This document shows positions 45,016-56,458 of a stretch of 64,000 bases of DNA, one piece after another. The notes beneath the pieces were generated by a model. The model did not search any database and was not told where the DNA came from. It saw only the letters and a program-made list of their open reading frames with translations. Made by a program: the position numbers and the translations under genes. Location of the stretch: the NCBI GenBank assembly GCA_035610365.1, contig CM069433.1:127428545-127492544 (forward strand), given 5' to 3'. This DNA comes from Aquatica leii. Lineage: Eukaryota > Arthropoda > Insecta > Coleoptera > Lampyridae. The stretch's first letter is position 1; each line of letters opens with the position of its first letter.

Positions 45016-46403
45016 ATGGGAGATACAGAAGAATTAATGGAAATAACGATTAATTATGAAGGCGCTGATTTCCTTGTTTTTACCGATATACACACTGCAA
45101 ACACCTTACTTAAGTAAGTAAGTGCTTATTTTTTATTATTAATCATGTCAATCAAATTACGAAGCTTTCAAATGTTTTTATATTTAGCGGTTGATGAAAT
45201 ATTTAACACCTGTTATTTGTAGATCCTGAAACAGCAGCGGAGTACATAAAGAAAAATTATGTAGTAACAGCAGAAGATAGTGCTGATGTAGGACATGAAG
45301 ATAATGTTGAAGAGTGTAGCAAAGAGAATACAGGTAAAGTAAATGCTTTATTTGCATGTTAAATATAGAGAGTAAATTTTGCAACACAAAACGACCATCT
45401 CATAACGAAGTTTATATTATAGGATGAATAGTCTGCTTACTTTTAATTTAGTATAATTTTGTGTTTTGAAATGTATTTTTTATATAAAAAAAGCCAGACT
45501 ATAGTAATTTTATTTGTTGTAGAAGAAATTTGGTCGTCCAAGAAGCCAACAAACCGTGATAATTTGGCTACGGAATGTTTTTTTAAAATTACGCTATGCG
45601 TTAACAGAAAAGTTTGTTGAAAAAAAAAATAATAAAGGCAAATTGTGGGCGCAAGTTGCCGCATCAATGGAACAAAAGGGATTTAAATTAGGTTCTAATG
45701 GTTCTGAGCGATGCCGACAAAAATTTGCTAACTTGCAGAAAATGTATTTTGGTTACATTCGAGGACATGTAAAGAAATCTGGAACGGAGAAGAAAGAAGA
45801 ACCAATGTTCTATGAACTTATGCATGCAATACTAGGTAAATATGCTTATGTATAAATCAAAACCTAAACAGAAAATGTTTAATCTGAAAAATCAATATCA
45901 AAACAATCAATTATACATTTTTTATAGTTCATATATAAATTTATGAACGTGTTTTATTGTTACAGGTGACAAAGATAAAACAAACCCAAAATGTCTATTG
46001 GATTCAGACGAACGTCCAGATGTTACAAAACAAAAGGACGCTGTATTGCAGTCTTGCACCCAGAATTATGCAACACATAGTGCTAGTACAAGCACATCAA
46101 CAGATGAAGATACCGCGGGTCCATCAACGCCTCAATCTCATAACATAAAAAGTCGATTTTCAAGAGACAGAACTCCTCTTAAACCCCAGTCCAATGTCAA
46201 CCAGATCATTAATTGTCTCAAAAATGAATTGGGAAAAAGACAGAGATGATAGACAGAAACAATTTGAAGCACTAAATACTAGTTTAGACCAACAAAATCA
46301 GCAACGGGAAAGATTTTTAAATATTTTTGAGGAAATGGTCGCGATAAAAGAAAACCAGTTGAATCTGATGATTAGCGAAACACAGTTATTGAAACGTTTT
46401 TAA
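45016..46403 (+). CDS. Myb/SANT-like DNA-binding protein of the PIF/Harbinger element
   Basis: The probable first exon starts MGDTEELMEITINYEGADFL, the second DPETAAEYIKKNYV, then a Myb/SANT region with RYALTEKFVEKKNNKGKLWA, the block SERCRQKFANLQKMYFGYIR and EPMFYELMHAILG, a Ser/Thr-rich linker and a C-terminal helix rich in Gln (RQKQFEALNTSLDQQNQQRE). In PIF/Harbinger elements this protein binds subterminal DNA and brings the transposase to the ends. The frame changes at a run of seven T near 45583 and again in GGGAAAAAG near 46228; the exon 1-2 junction is also one base out. Either the gene is newly dead or the runs are miscounted. Confidence 0.65.
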
Positions 46404-46535
46404 GTTTAGAATTTGGTTTGAATTTTTGAAATATACTTTTGATGTTAGATAATAATATAATAAATAGTTCCAGTATGTACTTTGTTTTGTTTTATTTAAA
46501 ATGTTAACAGTCATAATCTACAAATGTACATGTTA

Positions 46536-47800
46536 CTATTGATTTAAAATTGCACAAATACGGTTTCGTTTATCTTCACCTAAGAATCTATCTGCCCTGT
46601 TTTGTACGAATGCAGCTTCTTCATTTTCTTCCTCATATGGATCAGGCCATTCATCTCCATGCATGTAACAAAGATTATGTAATATAAACGCAGCATTTGC
46701 AATTTCTACCGCCTTCGAAACGGAATAAGTGTTTATGAAAAATAAACGTCTCCATCTTCCTTTCACAAGACCAAAGGTGTGTTCTATGGCTACTCTGTCT
46801 GCACTTAAGAGATAATTATGTCTTCTTTGATCCCGAGTAATGTTTGGGTTGTCTCTATATGGTGTCATCATCCATTCTTTCAAGGGAAAGGCACTATCAC
46901 CGAGTAAATGATCATCTCTATTGGGAAAATATTTTGCTGGTCCATGCTCTTCAATATGACGCGCCATAAGAGAATATGAAAAACCTTGAAGAAAGCAACA
47001 TCCATATAGTATATGAATATAATACAAATGGTTGGCTGTACTTACTCTTGAATCATGAGCTGATCCTGGAAATCCTGTAAATAGGTACGTAACGATATTA
47101 TGTGCAGTACAAACTGCTATAACTGTTATAGAGTGATTATGATATCTATCAACGTAGCTATCATGTTGGGTTTTTGGAACTTTAATATTAATTTTGGTAC
47201 CATCAATTGCACCAACCACCCCTAAAAAAGTGGAAGTATGTAATCATCTTCAAAAACACTTAAGTAGTTCTTACCAGGATAGTGTCGAAATTGTTGTTTA
47301 ATGTTATTGAATTCCTCCTCTGATTTTGGCCATGTAATATATTTATACCTTAGTTGGAAATTGATAATATACAGGAAAGCATTCACAATTTGCATGACAC
47401 TCGAAGGCACAATGTTAAATCTATCACCGATAGAGTGAAGCGAATCTGGTTTAGACATATACCACAAGAAAACCAGTAGACCGCGTTCCGGTTGTATTGG
47501 GTAATGTCCACCTCTGTATCTTTTTTTAATTATACTATAAGAATCATTTTCTATTATTTCAGTCAACAAATCCCAAAAAGTTTCTTTTTTCATTCGAAAC
47601 AATTGAAAAAATACGATATCCGTATACAAATCTAACCCAACATCCTCTGGATCTACTCTGAAATGTTCTTCTCTTAATTTGCTTAAAAATGAGAGTATCA
47701 TTGGGCTGGGAGTTGATAAATTCTGCAGGGCTTCTAGCAGAACGGTATTTTGATTCACGACCAACTCATCAAATAAATAAAACAATAATTGATTATCCAT
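46536..47800 (-). CDS. PIF/Harbinger transposase (DDE_Tnp_4), three exons
   Basis: Exons on the minus strand: 47800-47275, 47221-47046, 46984-46536, with introns of 53 and 61 bp bounded by GT/AG. The N-terminal half has an HTH region (PERGLLVFLWYMSKPDSLHS). The DDE domain has VVGAIDGTKINIKVP (first Asp), GFPGSAHDSRV (second Asp), GDSAFPLKEWMMTPY, then the block VAIEHTFGLVKGRWRRLFFI with the catalytic Glu and a C-terminal FILHNLCYMHGD. All catalytic positions are present. After splicing the second junction is one base short at a run of T, so the frame fails there unless the run is one longer. Confidence 0.8.
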
Positions 47801-48269
47801 TTTCAGTGCAACACAAGTGAGGTTATAACTGTTACACCCTAACCTAGAACCATAACCTAGATGCTAAAACCACACATTTTGGCGAGGTGACAATCGGTAA
47901 CCCAACTTAAGTGGTGGGGGTAAAAAAACTGACAAACATGTTTGACCGTCATCTATAACCAGTTAAAAGCGGTTACCTCGCAAAAAAATTTGTATAGTTA
48001 TAACAACTAAAAATCAGTTTTGCGATTTCTGCAACTGTCGTTTAGGCAACTTTACCAACGTCGGCGCGTGAAGAAGAGTTTCTCGTGAATTAGTAGAGTT
48101 TTAGCCGCCAGACGGCGCAGCGTTGAGTCGACTTCTAGATAAATACGAAGCATTTTATTTGTTATTAAAGTATGGTGTGTTTGACTAGCGAAAGAACCTA
48201 AAGGTTTGGTAAGGGTTACCATTTTGTCATCTATCAACACCTTATGGATACGTTTCTTTTAGGAAATCC

Positions 48270-50640
48270 TGCTATATGATTCACACTTAAGCGATAAAAA
48301 TACCGTCGTACATATCTTTTCGAGTTTCTTGTTTGATGTTCGTTTGGAAGTTAATACTTACTTGATTCCCACGTGACCACGATTCGCAAATTTTGCCTAT
48401 TTCTTTTAGCTCTTCTTTATAACCCCAAATGTTTACTTAACTCTGGTCTCTCTTTACAAAAAGTTTATATACATTTACATCAGGCACCAGTCTAAGGATG
48501 ACCTGAGGGGATTCAGGATAGGGGTTAATCGCGACAAGAATCCGATGTGTTGGGGTGTCAGCATCACCACACGACAGCTGTCGTTATCCAAAACGTTATT
48601 TCGTTTTCAATGACAACGAAATCCGCCGTGTGAAGAAATGATTTAAACTGCCTCTCGTCCGAGAACGTAGGAGACTCTGATCCAGGTAAGAATATTCGGG
48701 ATAAGGGAGTAGGCTTTACGCCCTTTCTGAGAAAAGTCCCACAGCAGCTGCTATTCACCCAAGATCAAGACCTTTAAGTGACGCTTGGCCGCTGAAAAGG
48801 ACGGAAAGTTGTTGAGCAAAACGGACTGGTCAAGGTAATTGCACGTGCCAGCTTTGCCAAGAACTTTAGTGCAGTAAACTTCCTGCAAAAGGAGAGGTAG
48901 GGGAGGGTGCTTGGATATAACACAGAGGGTATCTACGGGAACGGTGCGATAAGCCCTGAAGGTAGTTCTAAAGAATAGGGATTTGAGCGAAGCCAGTTTA
49001 CTGACCACGTGGGAATGTCAAAGGCTGTGGTACCAAAATGTTTAGAAAGACACTGTCACACTTGACAAATACGAAAGCGCAATGTTTTACAAAACTCAAT
49101 CAAGCAAAAATCCAAGCTACTTGAATTCGAAAACCCTACGGACGGGAATATTGTTGAGGCACAGGGAAAGATCTCGTTTTAAAGTGAAGTCGAAAACCAT
49201 GTACTTAGTCTTGTCCGCTGAAACCATCAGTTTGTTGCTGCCAGCGCAGCTTGTCACTATGTTTAAGCACATGTAGGATCTTACCTCTATGCCTCCTCTA
49301 GAAATTGCGGACACCGTGACAGTGATGTCGTGCGCGTGTTCAAAAATATCGCAGTCTTCTGGTAGTTCTGTGCTGAGCAAGTCGTTTACAACCAGATTCC
49401 ATAAGGTCGGTCCGAAAACAGAGTTTTGTGGACACCCCTTTGTCAGTCGTTTGGTATAAGCAGAATGGGATACGTTCGAGGAATAAGTTATCGAGCTGTT
49501 CGATAAATAACTTCAAATGACGCGCGTGGCGTCAGCAAGTACTCTCTTAACAACAAGAGCATCTATTATTGTGGGCCACTCTACGTTGTTGAACGCTCCA
49601 GATATGTTAATGAAAATTGCAAGTCTGTACTTGGAGACGTTCGGTTGTAAATTGGTCATTAATCTACGTGCGGCGTCAGTCGTCGTTTTGCCTGGAACGA
49701 AGCTACATTGACTGGGATGGAAAAAAAATTATGGAGGAATGTCGTCATGAACCTTTTTGAGAAGCACACGTTCAAATAGTTTGTCAAGTTTTGATAACTG
49801 AGTTATCGGATGGTACAAATTGGGATTTACGAGATCCTTCTTTTCAGGTTTGAGAATAGTGATGAGTTAGCAGGAAACTAACCACATTTAATGCATCAGT
49901 TGAACAATCAACGATCGTAGAATAGACGGAATCTTGTACAATTACAGGTAACACATTACAATGTATTTTGTCAGTTTCGAGAATTAGGAATTGCACTAGC
50001 CACCGTTGCTATATCGTCACTAGTGATCACTTAGTCCTGCTGGGATTTTATTTGTAAATCAGTGCGGGATCTGAGCATGCAAAGGACTATCTGTCGTCGG
50101 ATTGGGAACAGGGAGCAAACAAATAACTTTAATCGTCTCGTATTCTGAGATAGTTTATCTATCGCGGTCTCGGACATTGGAGCACGGTTGGATCGACAGG
50201 AATTTACGAGAGGACAACCTGTAAACTAACCCTCATGGGCTCGTCGCCAAACTTTTTTCAACAAATCTTTGTCAGGCTGTCTCCACTGCCAGTTTGTAAC
50301 GGTGAAGCGCCTTGTAAGAAGCAAGCTATTAAGGTTTTAAGTCTGCTGGTGCTTTTTAGTGGTGTTTTCGTAAACATCACACCCGTCGCTTTAACCTGTC
50401 TAACTTAGGACGCCACCACGGTACACCGGCTGTAGAGCTTATGCGTATGCGGCTTAAGCTACGTTGGCAAGAATCGAGGATCATCTTGGTGAACTTACCA
50501 ATGGCGGTGTCTATAGACCTAGGGTCGTGGCACAAAGCACCACGTGGAAGATAAGCAGGAATAGAACTTGCGATTGCCATATTTAGACGAACGAAATGTA
50601 TGCGTTTATAATCAAGGATTCTCTTAGAAATAGGTTCTAG
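48270..50640 (-). pseudogene. R1/Jockey-type non-LTR retrotransposon ORF2 remnant
   Basis: On the minus strand, from high to low coordinates: an endonuclease-RT linker piece (VPWWRPKLDRLKRRV), an RT block GKTTTDAARRLMTNL, then AIFINISGAFNNVEWPTII (first catalytic position, Asp replaced by Asn), KGCPQNSVFGPTLWNLV, then EHAHDITVTVS in place of the YADD block, ADKTKYMVFDF, and a C-terminal AYRTVPVDTLCVIS block. The catalytic Asp-Asp is mutated and frames change repeatedly. Base composition is visibly richer in G+C than the surroundings. No rDNA flanks are seen, so it is not in the usual R1 target. Confidence 0.75.
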
Positions 50641-51427
50641 ATGGAGGGCTTCGACGGTTAACTCAACAGTGGAACATATCTAGACTAGGTATAGAACAGA
50701 CTAGACGTGTTATGCACGCGAGATGAATGAAATATGGTATCTCTTGTAGAAGCTAAGAAACTGGCCAGAGAGAAGAGGCGCAGATAGCCTACACTAAGTC
50801 AGCAGAGTAATAGTACAGAGTTAAATACATAAATTGTACAACAGTGATTAGTGCGAAACCTAATACATATATAGACATAATGAAAAATGATTTGAAGATG
50901 GACAGGTGATCAGTATTTGAACAATACCAGATTCTAGGGTAGGTGTTAGCGTTCAAACAAATTTAATGTTAGTTTATTACAAAAAAAGTTGAGTATTTAT
51001 ATAGTTTACAATGCTTAGTTCTACATTTAACTATTTCATTGTTAACCTACGTTTCATGTTACATATTATGACTTTATAAACTATTTGCTTCTATCACAAT
51101 ACACGTTATGACATTGTAAAGAATTTGTTTATAACATTGTAAAGAATGTCTGTATCATTACATTATCAATTTTGCAATTTTGTTTCTTTTTTAAATATAA
51201 TTTATGTCTGTAAAATGTAGAAGTTTAAATTATCTAAAACCAATTATTTAAAAATTATAAATGCTTCTACAAACAAATTTTAATGTATAAATTACAATTT
51301 AAACATGTTAGGTAATGAAGCTAGGGGGTTCTATATAAAAAGGGGTACGCTGATTCGAAGTGGACGTCTACAAGAGCAGGTTGTAGAGCTGATTTTGCTT
51401 AACAGAGGTAATAGCACACACTGAACA
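50641..51427. other. Spacer between two non-LTR remnants, nothing recognised
   Basis: The first 300 bp are moderately G+C rich and may belong to the R1-type remnant; the rest is AT-rich without coding similarity. Confidence 0.3.
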
Positions 51428-51980
51428 CTACGCGCACACAAACACAGCTAAGTTCTTTCCGGTGGCGGCTTTTGCTTTCAGACCCCGGTCATAAAGCGAC
51501 GATGTAGTGTAGAGCCCCAACATATTACTGAGGCCACAGCGATGTTCGCTAGGTGTTTTAGCAGGTCCAGGGCCCGAACGGTAGGAGTGTTGGAACGGGG
51601 CCAAACACTTCGGGCTCTCACGATAAGCGGAAGGAAAGTAAGCTGTTGGTTGGGCCATCGGCGAGCAGCGCTTTCGCGGAACGTAACATCATAGACCAAT
51701 TTCTTCCGGGTCTAAGCATCAGAAAGAGGCCTTGCATCTTTTTAGGAAACCTGGACATTAGTGAAGATCAGGTCTCTAGGACCACGATGGATAACGAGGT
51801 CTGGTTTAAATAGTGTACCATTTTCGTGCCGAATATAAGGATCAACCTCAAAGATCCAGCCTTTCCTCCTGGTGTGGGAACACACCGTATATACCACGTT
51901 CTTGTGTCGAGAGATACGTTCGTGGTGTACAACCGGGCAGGCCTGCAGGATGTGTGAAAGAGATTGGACCTTCTGGCACC
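51428..51980 (-). pseudogene. R2-type non-LTR retrotransposon, 3' part (endonuclease end)
   Basis: The minus-strand frame has a zinc-knuckle-like piece (VQSLSHILQACPVVHHERIS), RHKNVVYTV, then TLFKPDLVIHRGPRDLIF, the restriction-like endonuclease core with its PD and D positions. The next frames give LIVRARSVWPRS and ANIAVASVICWGS, the C-terminal end. It is cut at 51980 by the left LTR of the Ty3 element; the upstream half continues at 56459. Confidence 0.75.
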
Positions 51981-52199
51981 TGTTATAGGATTTAATAAGC
52001 AAGCCGGCAACGGTGTAAAGTAAGAATAAGGGGGTGCGCACGCAACGCGGCCATCTTCTCAGATTCAATAAAATGTAATGGTCATGTATATGATGTAAAT
52101 TAAGAATACAAGTATTTGTAATAAATTACAAGGGTGTTTATTCATCAATTATCTCACCAAAACCTTATACACTAAAAATACATAAAGGTGTATGAAACA
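51981..52199 (+). repeat. 5' LTR of the Ty3/gypsy element
   Basis: Begins TGTTATAGG and ends GAAACA; same length and, as far as I can see, the same sequence as 56240-56458. An AATAAA at 52067-52072 is the probable polyadenylation signal. Confidence 0.93.
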
Positions 52200-52214
52200 T
52201 GGCGCAGTCGGGTG
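52200..52214 (+). promoter_or_regulatory. Primer-binding site, tRNA-Ser type
   Basis: TGGCGCAGTCGGGTG directly after the LTR. The first 11 bases are complementary to the CCA end plus acceptor stem of a tRNA whose 5' end is GCAGTCG, as in insect tRNA-Ser. Confidence 0.7.
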
Positions 52215-52315
52215 AGTGATTGTGAAAATAAACTTAGATTAAATAAGTGCACGTGCAATAACCTTAAAAATAATAAAACAACTTACGGTAAAATTAAATT
52301 TAAAAAGAAAAGAAA

Positions 52316-53060
52316 ATGGAAGGAAGAGTGCCAAAACCACTGTGCCTTGAAGGCAACATAGCAGAAAAATATAAGAAATTTATGCAAAGTTTTTCAATCT
52401 ACATGATGGCTGCAGGTCATATGTCAAAAGCGAAGGAAGTTAAAGTGGCAATCCTTTTGAACGTGATGGGTGAAGAATGTATCGACATTTACAACAACTT
52501 CAAATTAAGTGAAGAAGATAAAAAAGATTATAACAAAGTTGTAGATGAATTTAATAAATATATGAACCCAAAGAAGAATGTGATATATGAACGGTTCAAT
52601 TTTTACAATAGAAAACAAGAAGTAGGTGAACCAGTTGAGCATTTCGCTACTGAAATTAAAAAACTAGCAAAAAGTTGCGAATTTAAGGATGAAGATGAAA
52701 TGGTTCGTGATAGAATCGTGCTTGGAATACGAGACAAAGGGGTTCAAGAAAAAATATTGGCAGCAGACAACCCAGACGTAAATAAAGTAATGGAAATGTG
52801 CAGTGCTAAGTGAAGCACTGAAAGAACAATTAAGAAACATTCAAGACGGAGGGGAGCCACAGTGAATTTAATTAGAAAAACATTAACAGTAACAAAAGTG
52901 TAATTCAGAAAGAAGATACAATTCCTAAAATTAAGACATTTAAGTGTAGAAAATGCAAGAATGTACATGGAATTAATCAGTGTCCCGCCTTTGGCCAGAA
53001 ATGTCTGAAATGTGGAAAACTAAATCATTTTAAAAGGGCGTGCAGGTTTAAAAGTATAAA
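52316..53060 (+). pseudogene. Ty3/gypsy gag, broken before the zinc knuckles
   Basis: The start MEGRVPKPLCLEGNIAEKYK opens a gag capsid-like domain with FNKYMNPKKNVIYERFNFYN and EPVEHFATEIKKLAKSCEF, ending at a TGA (52811-52813). The next piece (SEALKEQLRNIQDGGEPQ) is in another frame, and the zinc knuckles (CRKCKNVHGINQC and CLKCGKLNHFKRAC, 52945-53050) are in a third, which is the frame of pol. Two breaks therefore separate capsid and nucleocapsid, with an extra stop near 52868. Confidence 0.82.
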
Positions 53061-53070
53061 AGAAGTTCAG

Positions 53071-54519
53071 ATGGAAGAAACGGTGCAGGACGAAGAGTTA
53101 GTAGTGCAGTCCGTCACCTGTGAGGTCAAAGATTTAGTTAAGAATGTTAATTTAATTCATTACAATAGTGATGCATGGTATGAAAATTTAGAGATTTATA
53201 ATCATAATATTAAATTTAAATTAGATACGGGAAGTGAGGTTAACATTTTGCCAAAACAAGTATTTAAACAATTAAACCCAAATTTGAAATACAACAGCAC
53301 AAACATAATACTACAGGCCTATGGAGGATCAAAATTAAAACCTCTAGGAACTGTTAGTCTTAATGTAAAATTTAAAAACATTAACAGTCAAGAAAATTTT
53401 GTAATAATAGATGAGGATAAATTACCAATCTTAGGATTAGAAGCATGCATTAAGTTTAATTTAATTAAAAGAGTCAATGTTATAAATAATGATAGGTTGA
53501 AATTTAATGACATAAATGAATTCTTAAATGCTAATATTGATTTGTTTTCAGGAGTAGGAAAGTTTAAACAAAAATGTACAATTAATTTGAAACCAGAGGC
53601 AGTCCCAGTAGTAAGACCACCTAGACGTGTACCAATAACAATTAAGCCAAAATTAAAGGAAACTCTAGATCATTTAGAAAAAACTAAAATTATTGGAAAA
53701 GTGGATGGGTTAGTCACTTGGGCTAGTAACTTAGTAACTGTCGAGAAGCCAAATGGGCAGCTGCGGATATGTCTCGATCCGGTGGACCTAAATAAAAATA
53801 TACAGAAGGAACCGTGTTTAATACCCACTGTAGCGGAGGTGTGCTCCAAGTTAAATGGTAAGAGTTGGTTTACTGTGCTTGACTTGAAAGACGGATTTTA
53901 TCACATCGAATTGGATGATATGAGTAGTAATTTGTGTACAGTCAGTACGCCATTCGGTTTTTACAAATTTTTAAGGTTGCCATTCGGTTTAAATTTTGCT
54001 CCTGAGTTGTTTCAAAGAATCAATTTTGAAAATTTTGGTGACATTGAGGGCGTCATAGTATATTTAGATGACGTGTTAATAGCTGCGGCGAATCAAAATG
54101 AGCACGATCGTATTTTGAGTAAAGTTTTGGAACGTGCAAGAAATTTAAATATAAAATTGAACAAAGACAAAATTCAGTTTAGACGTAGGGAAGTAAAATA
54201 TCTTGGTCATGTTTTTTTTTCAGAACGGGGAATGCAACCAGACAAACAAAGGGTTGAAGCGGTATTAAATTTAACTAATCCCACATGCAAGAAAGATTTG
54301 CAAAAGATCCTAGGCATGTTCAATTTTTTCAGGAGTTTTATACCAAATTTGTCTGAGGTATCAGCACCTCTTCGCAATTTGTTAAAGAATGACGTTTTGT
54401 TTTGTTGGACCGAAACGCATGACCTAGCTTTTAAACAAATAAAAAAATTATTGACAGAAGCCCCTGTATTGGCCAATTTTGATCCTGCAAAAGACCACAA
54501 TTCAAACAGATGCTTCTAA
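53071..54519 (+). pseudogene. Ty3/gypsy protease and reverse transcriptase
   Basis: Protease active site FKLDTGSEVNILP near residue 52, then ILGLEACIKF. RT blocks: VVRPPRRVPI, a linker, ITWASNLV-type VTWASNLVTVEKPNGQLRIC, FTVLDLKDGFYHIEL (first catalytic Asp), TPFGFYKFLRLPFGLNFAPE, VIVYLDDVLIAA (catalytic Asp-Asp), then RREVKYLGHVF and the connection region up to FDPAK. All RT catalytic residues are present. The frame ends in a stop at 54517-54519 because of a frame change at the AAAA run near 54490; RNase H continues in the next frame. Confidence 0.88.
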
Positions 54520-54919
54520 AGAGGGTCTCGGTTGTTGTTTAATGCAGGAGGGAAAACCGGTATCCTTCGCTTCACGAAGCTTAACGGACAATGAAAAAAA
54601 TTGGGCCAACATCGAGAAAGAATTTTTAGCAATGGCGTTTGCCGTCTCAAAATTTCACGAATTCATTTATGGGCATAAAGTTACGTTATGGACAGACCAT
54701 AAACCTTTGGTAGCAATAATGAACAAGAAATTCGCGGATATTGTGTCACCCAGACTACAAAGAATTAAACTAAAATTGTTGAGATATGAACTGAATGTAA
54801 ATTACATGTCAGGAAAACATCTGCACGTTGCAGACCTATTATCAGGAAATTATATAGTTAAAAAAGAACCCGATGACTCTTCGATGTTAGAGGTAGTACA
54901 CAACATTAAAGCATTGTGA
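54479..54919 (+). pseudogene. Ty3/gypsy RNase H
   Basis: TIQTDASKEGLGCCL (first Asp), FASRSLTDNEKNWANIEKEF (Glu), TLWTDHKPLVAI (second Asp) and YMSGKHLHVADLLSG (final Asp) are all in place. It overlaps the RT frame by about 40 bases in a different frame and is followed by the integrase frame after another frame change at 54917. In a working element these would be one continuous pol. Confidence 0.85.
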
Positions 54920-56187
54920 ACATTACAGAAAATAAAAAATTAGAATTACAGATAGAAACAGATAAAGACCCAATTTTAAAACAAATTAAACGATTTTGTG
55001 TTAATCAATGGCCTCAAAGAGGTTCAAAAGAATTAGCATCTTATTTTAATATAAAACATGATATCACCATGATTGAAGATATCTTGTTGTACAATGACCG
55101 TTTAATTATACCAAATTCTTTAAGACAAAACATGATGGCATTAGCACATGAGAGTCATTTCGGCATAAATAAAACTCTCAATCTAGCTAAACAAAGTTTT
55201 TACTGGCCTACATTAATATCGGATATTAAGCGGTATGTCAGTAGTTGCAAGACATGTGAACAGTATAAACCAAATAAGTGCAGGGAACCACTCATAAATC
55301 ATACAGTACCGAATAAACCATTTTCCAAAATCGCGTCGGATATTTGCGAATATGCAAAACAAAACTTTTTAATAATTTTTGATTACTATTCGAAGTGGTT
55401 GGAAATTATACCTATTCACAATAAAACATCCACTGAACTAATTAATAAATTTAAAAATGTATTTGCAACACACGGGATTCCTGAAACATTAATTGCAGAT
55501 AACATGCCATACACTTCTTATAACTTTAAAAAATTTGCTGACACCTATAACTTTGAAATTATTACTAGTAGTCCTCACTATCCAAGAAGCAACGGACTTG
55601 CAGAAGCAGGAGTAAAAATAGCTAAATCAATATTAAAAAAAGGATGCGACTTAGATAGTGGATTACTAATTTATAGATCAACGGAAATTACAGGAATTGG
55701 TTATACACCTTCAGAACTGCTCATGGGAAGAAAACTTAAAACAAAAGTACCTATTAGCAAAAATTTATTAGCAAGGCATATAAATACGTCTCCCGCTTAT
55801 AAAAAAATAATTGATAAACAGGCGTTGGCTAAATATTATTATGACAGAACCTCAAAACCACAAACTAACTTTGAGACAGGAGATAATATAACTATAAACC
55901 GTAATGGCACGTGGGAGCCAGGTAAAGTTGTTGATAAATGTAATGAACCAAGGTCTTACATAGTAAAAACGCAAAATAACCAGCTCTTACGAAGAAATAG
56001 CATTCATCTTAGACAATCGTTAAATGAACCAATTTTTAAAGTGACACCACCTCATCTAGACTTAAGTAACGAGAACCCAAGTGACGACATCTCAACTACT
56101 GTGACTGAATCTCGACCAATCACCAATTATAGACCTATAAGAGAAAGGCGATTGCCTACTAAGTTTAAGGATTACATATTAGGGTAA
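54916..56187 (+). pseudogene. Ty3/gypsy integrase
   Basis: The zinc-binding region has HESHFGINKTLNLA and CKTCEQYK. The core has SDICEYAKQNFLIIFDYYSK (first Asp), ETLIADNMPYTSYNF (second Asp) and PRSNGLAEAGVKIAKSILKK (Glu). A C-terminal basic domain with GDNITINRNGTWEPGKVV follows. The frame itself is open for 423 codons with all catalytic residues, but it lacks its own start and is out of frame with RNase H. Confidence 0.88.
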
Positions 56188-56228
56188 AATAGTGTTTTGC
56201 GTTATTTTTATATTGTTTTATTAATCTT

Positions 56229-56239
56229 AAAAAGGGGGA
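56229..56239 (+). other. Polypurine tract of the Ty3 element
   Basis: AAAAAGGGGGA abuts the TG of the 3' LTR. Confidence 0.8.
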
Positions 56240-56458
56240 TGTTATAGGATTTAATAAGCAAGCCGGCAACGGTGTAAAGTAAGAATAAGGGGGTGCGCAC
56301 GCAACGCGGCCATCTTCTCAGATTCAATAAAATGTAATGGTCATGTATATGATGTAAATTAAGAATACAAGTATTTGTAATAAATTACAAGGGTGTTTAT
56401 TCATCAATTATCTCACCAAAACCTTATACACTAAAAATACATAAAGGTGTATGAAACA
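56240..56458 (+). repeat. 3' LTR of the Ty3/gypsy element
   Basis: 219 bp, no difference from the 5' LTR seen on reading. Preceded by the polypurine tract and followed by GCACC, the repeated target pentamer. Confidence 0.93.

Larger units (their letters stand above)
44780..47985. mobile_element. PIF/Harbinger element with convergent Myb and transposase genes
   Basis: The left end TTGCGAGGTAACCGCTTTTA and the reverse complement of the right end share the same start and continue ACYGGTTATAGA, so the TIR is at least 30 bp. Both are preceded by T runs, so I cannot define the 3-bp target duplication. Further inverted words (GGTAACC / GGTTACC) lie inside both ends. It encodes a Myb/SANT-like gene (+) and a DDE_Tnp_4 transposase (-) that converge, the normal two-gene plan of PIF/Harbinger. 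Both genes are nearly complete. Confidence 0.85.
51981..56458 (+). mobile_element. Ty3/gypsy LTR retrotransposon with apparently identical LTRs
   Basis: LTRs of 219 bp at both ends look identical by eye, with GCACC direct repeats at 51976-51980 and 56459-56463 as the 5-bp target duplication. A tRNA-Ser-type primer-binding site follows the left LTR and an AAAAAGGGGGA polypurine tract precedes the right. gag and pol are on the + strand in gypsy order. The element splits an R2-type remnant. Identical LTRs mean a recent insertion, yet gag and pol carry several frame changes. Confidence 0.93.

Noticed and set aside
51742-52068. Extension of the R2-type frame to 52068
   Set aside because: Everything above 51980 is Ty3 LTR.
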